Below are positions 61,608 to 64,000 of a stretch of 64,000 bases of DNA, one piece after another. The position numbers were made by a program, and so were the translations under genes. The DNA is from Nitrospira sp. (GTDB lineage: Bacteria > Nitrospirota > Nitrospiria > Nitrospirales > Nitrospiraceae): contig SWDM01000018.1 of NCBI GenBank assembly GCA_005116835.1, positions 189,485-253,484 on the forward strand. The letters run 5' to 3'. The number at the start of each line of letters is the position of its first letter. Position 1 is the first letter of the stretch. The notes under the pieces were generated by a model, which saw nothing but the letters and a program-made list of their open reading frames with translations, was not told the DNA's origin and did not search any database.

Positions 61608-62161
61608 ACGGCAACTGCTTCCTACGCTCATTTTCTCCTATCCTTATCAGTGGACTGCTGCTGTTCAGCTGGGGCTGTGTCCACCGAATTCATGTTACCC
61701 CTACACCTCCGGCTGTTTCGCCGGCCAGCATCGAGAAATCGCTACAAGTCATAGTGCCATTTCTCGCGGTGGAAGGAGCCGATCACAGACAAGGCATCAC
61801 GTTACTTGACTGGCCGGCGCAGGATCTTCGTTCTGCTGCCATCCACTATATTCAATCGCGCCAGTCCTTCACCTCGGTAGGCGACAAGCCTGCCGACCTC
61901 ACCCTGACCATCAAAGCCTGGCTGACGATGCGATCTAGCGACAACTACCGCTACCGCCTGCGTCTGGAATCAGCTCTGGGCCCTACGGAACAACTGCCGA
62001 CAAAATCCTATCTGGTGGAAAAGGAAGCGGTTGGATCGAGTGTCCGGTGGATCACGGCTTCGGATCAAACTCCAATTGCAGAGGCAGCCCAAGCCGCACT
62101 GGACGATCTACTCACACAGATCGAAGCCGATCGCCTCCTGTATAGAAATAGCCCACGCTAA
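61604..62161 (+). CDS. Lipoprotein of unknown function
   Basis: A 185-residue lipoprotein starting with GTG at 61604, overlapping the previous stop as GTGA. The lipobox is LFSWGC near residue 20-25, then a Pro/Thr-rich linker. A globular domain follows (SLQVIVPFLAVEGADHRQG ... ADLTLTIKAWLTMRSSDNYRYRLRLE), resembling lipoproteins that share a beta-sandwich, possibly LptE- or ABC-type-like, but no firm match. Function unknown. Confidence 0.72.
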   Translation: MNGNCFLRSFSPILISGLLLFSWGCVHRIHVTPTPPAVSPASIEKSLQVIVPFLAVEGADHRQGITLLDWPAQDLRSAAIHYIQSRQSFTSVGDKPADLTLTIKAWLTMRSSDNYRYRLRLESALGPTEQLPTKSYLVEKEAVGSSVRWITASDQTPIAEAAQAALDDLLTQIEADRLLYRNSPR

Positions 62162-62235
62162 AGACGAGAGGAATCTACCGGGTTGAAGAGCGGAATTGTT
62201 TAGGCGGAGTCCTTGGACACGAAGCGAACATTTCC

Positions 62236-62377
62236 GCAGGATGCTCAAAAAGACTGTCCGCAAGGCCGCAGCCCATGAACGCAGGCTGCGAGCCCTGCTT
62301 GTTCCCCAAGTGGGCTACGTTGAGGATGCTTTCGAGGTGAGAATGAAGCCGGCAGGCTTTCCCAGCATACTGTTAGG
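62236..62377. repeat. R2 palindromic repeat, diverged
   Basis: The left end gcaggatgctcaaaaag is the same as at 17470, followed by caaggccgcagcccatgaac and gggctacgttgaggatgc. The right end cccagcatactgttagg is imperfect. Confidence 0.75.
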
Positions 62378-62380
62378 ACG

Positions 62381-62605
62381 TCAAGACCGTCGGTCGAGGA
62401 GCCGCAGAACGAGACATCCTGCAGCGACGCCAACAGCAAACATCGTTCCGACTATCCAACCAGAAGTGAGGCCAATTTTCCTAGGCCCACGACGCCGAAG
62501 TTCCCCACTGAGATTGGGCATATGAGACTCCGGCCCAAGCCACTCATCCTCCGATGATCGGGGCGTGCTTTTCTTGAAAAGAATCGCTGTACTCCCTTTC
62601 CTCAT
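62381..62605 (-). CDS. Small membrane protein, hypothetical
   Basis: A 74-residue protein starting MRKGSTAILFKKSTPRSSED at 62605, with AGGAGG at 62610-62615 four bases upstream, a very strong site. A single membrane helix is near the end (GLTSGWIVGTMFAVGVAAGCLVL), after a basic polar segment (GELRRRGPRKI). Topology N-in. The frame is open to 62620. No family recognised. It lies alone between an R2 repeat and the MarR gene. Confidence 0.65.
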   Translation of the reverse strand: MRKGSTAILFKKSTPRSSEDEWLGPESHMPNLSGELRRRGPRKIGLTSGWIVGTMFAVGVAAGCLVLRLLDRRS

Positions 62606-62729
62606 GATTCCTCCTGTCACTCAACTACTCGTTCCCCTCAAAATCCCGTTGAAGTACGCCTTGGAGTCTCCACCTTCTCCTGTTCATCTCGCACCGAGAC
62701 CCACAAGAGATCCTTATAAATAATGAAGG

Positions 62730-63422
62730 TTAGGCAGTACGGGAACCAATATAGTTTAACCAGGTCTCATTGACCTTGACCGTCGAAGCCGGCTCGAATA
62801 AGTTGCAGTCAAGTCGTAAGGAACGATCACCGAGCGGAATGTTCAATGAGTCACAGTGATGTGGATGATCGGCATTCTCATGGTGATTGGGGCGAAAGCT
62901 GTGACAGGACACACACATCCTCGCGACAGAAATCTCACCTTGCTCTTGGAGACTCCGAATAACCTTCACCAACGACGTGAGGAGGATAATTTGTTCCGGT
63001 TCCGTGAGTGCTTCCGTCGCTGCCGCCAACCGATCGGGCATTCGGGAAGAGGGCGTACAGGACCGATTCCCTTTGGCTGTCAACTGCGCCATCACAATCC
63101 GTCCATCGCTCATGTCTCGACGCCGTCGAACCAACTGCTTCAGCTCGAGTGTGGCAATGACTTCCGACGCAGTCGGAAGCCTGACGGCCAACTCATTCGC
63201 CACAGTAGAAACCTGTGCACGCTGCCCAGGCTTGGACCGTAGCAGCGTAAGAACCTGCCGTTGTAATGGACCAAGGCCGGCACGACCTTCTCGCCGCCAC
63301 GTCCGACTTTTCATCGCAAGCCCAATTTTTTCCAAACCTGCCGCCAACTGAGTCGTCAATACAGCAGCATCCTGTAACCCCACTGATTTCTTCTTGCTCT
63401 TCATCACGCGTTGTTCAGCCAT
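62730..63422 (-). CDS. MarR-family regulator with Cys/His-rich C-terminal extension
   Basis: A 230-residue winged-helix regulator. After a basic start (MAEQRVMKSKKKSVGLQD), the DNA-binding region is RAQVSTVANELAVRLPTASEVIATLELKQLVRRRRDMSDGRI with a wing (VMAQLTAKG). Beyond residue about 170 is an extension with MCVSCHSFRP, PHHCDSLN and LRLDC, a likely metal or redox site. I recall this tail in a subset of MarR proteins. An AAGGAGG precedes the ATG. The palindrome aaatac-ca-gtattt at 63437-63450 is a likely self-operator. Confidence 0.85.
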   Translation of the reverse strand: MAEQRVMKSKKKSVGLQDAAVLTTQLAAGLEKIGLAMKSRTWRREGRAGLGPLQRQVLTLLRSKPGQRAQVSTVANELAVRLPTASEVIATLELKQLVRRRRDMSDGRIVMAQLTAKGNRSCTPSSRMPDRLAAATEALTEPEQIILLTSLVKVIRSLQEQGEISVARMCVSCHSFRPNHHENADHPHHCDSLNIPLGDRSLRLDCNLFEPASTVKVNETWLNYIGSRTA

Positions 63423-63760
63423 TGCAGCTCCTCCTTAAATACCAGTATTTTTTTGAGTGTAATGTGATCGCGACCTCCACGTCAAGATTCCAGAAGCACA
63501 TTACTTGGTACCCCACCATCAACGGAGCTAAGAGTAGAGCGGCCTAGGAGCAACCACCTCACACCAAATTGCACCGGAGACCAAGTGACAATACCTCTAT
63601 TTCGGATGCGTCAGAAAATACCTTAGTAACGATTCACAACCGACTGTAACTGACAGGGGGACCGGTAGACCTGCCAAGCCACTATTGGCGCCGAAGCCTA
63701 TGAGGGGGGGGAGGTATTGATGACCGGAAGGCATCGCCCCGACAGGTGCGAGAGTTTGAT
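63423..63760. promoter_or_regulatory. MarR upstream region with palindromic operator
   Basis: The 14-bp perfect palindrome aaatac-ca-gtattt (63437-63450) lies directly upstream of the MarR ribosome site. The remaining 300 bp to the next gene holds nothing I can name apart from a run of eight G near 63704-63711. Confidence 0.5.
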
Positions 63761-64000
63761 TCAGAAGGTTTCATCCAGCAACGATTGGATCAACCCTTCT
63801 GTTTCCTGATACCGGCCCTCCCCGATCCGGACGTGGCGAATCACGCCCAGCTTATCGATGAGATACATCGCAGGCCAGTAGCGATTGCCATAGCGATTCC
63901 AGGTCGAAAAGTCGATGTCGATAGGGACGGGAAAGCGGATGTCGTGTTCCTGGATATATTGTTTCACCTTTGCCAAGTCGCGTTCGTAGGAGAACTCCGG
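63761..64000 (-). CDS. Thioredoxin/TlpA-like protein, 3' part only
   Basis: The frame is open to the window end, so the N-terminus with any CxxC site is missing. About 79 residues are visible: PEFSYERDLAKVKQYIQEHD, then RFPVPIDIDFSTWNRYGNRYWPAMYLID and KLGVIRHVRIGEG. This is the second half of a peroxiredoxin/TlpA-type thioredoxin fold, with the cis-Pro context (YWPAMYLID) and the G-x-I-R-H strand. Such proteins are disulfide reductases or resa-like factors; the last helix ends QSLLDETF. Confidence 0.82.
   Translation of the reverse strand, partial: PEFSYERDLAKVKQYIQEHDIRFPVPIDIDFSTWNRYGNRYWPAMYLIDKLGVIRHVRIGEGRYQETEGLIQSLLDETF

Overview
The window looks like a chromosomal piece of a Nitrospira-like bacterium (Nitrospirota). 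This rests on overall gene content, moderately high G+C, dense same-strand operons and gene neighbourhoods that resemble Nitrospira as I remember them; no database search was possible. There is no rRNA, CRISPR array, prophage or intact insertion sequence. One tRNA gene (Glu, anticodon TTC) is present.

Region 1 (1-4.7 kb) is a chromosomal integron. A tyrosine recombinase with the IntI-specific insertion (3362-4699, minus) is followed downstream, in the same orientation, by a putative attI, a possible cassette promoter and about seven small cassettes separated by attC sites. The integrase pointing toward and along its own array is the 'reverse' layout, which is rare. Region 2 (4.7-7.2 kb) holds toxin-antitoxin remnants. 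One is an addiction module whose ParE-type toxin carries a single in-frame amber codon. The other is a DUF433/DUF5615 pair lying between two copies of the gltD 3' end.

Region 3 (7.1-19.5 kb) is housekeeping: gltB-gltD, a polyprenyl diphosphate synthase, a DUF1015 protein, a sigma54-dependent response regulator, and an amgK-murU cell-wall recycling pair. Region 4 (20-27.8 kb) is accessory and defence-like. It holds a PBECR-like nuclease with DUF2283 partners, a DUF6338 membrane protein with a Pro-rich small protein, a type IIG-like restriction-modification enzyme continuous with a C-terminal Fic domain, and a higBA module with a clear operator. Nested out of frame in the RM-Fic gene, just before the Fic domain, is a small ORF with its own Shine-Dalgarno sequence and a Fic-antitoxin motif.

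Region 5 (27.8-64 kb) is mostly core: VanZ, GH57, galT, a CCA-adding-type enzyme, ttuB-ttuA tRNA thiolation, a PagL-like barrel, a DnaJ-like chaperone, a Spy-like protein, ilvD, a DegT aminotransferase, an ABC exporter, pilA, a TPR lipoprotein, dnaB-hisZ-serA-aminotransferase, mltD, bioF, pilT-pilU, cytochrome c, an FGE-like protein, lipoproteins, a MarR regulator and the 3' part of a thioredoxin-like gene cut by the window edge.

The most unusual whole-window feature is the intergenic DNA. At least six families of palindromic repeats recur (called R1-R6 here). Their arms change sequence between copies but stay complementary. Two families are palindromes of degenerate tandem units: R4 with a 7-bp period and R5 with a 9-bp period. 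They repeatedly abut gene starts and ends and produce false N-terminal extensions of several ORFs.
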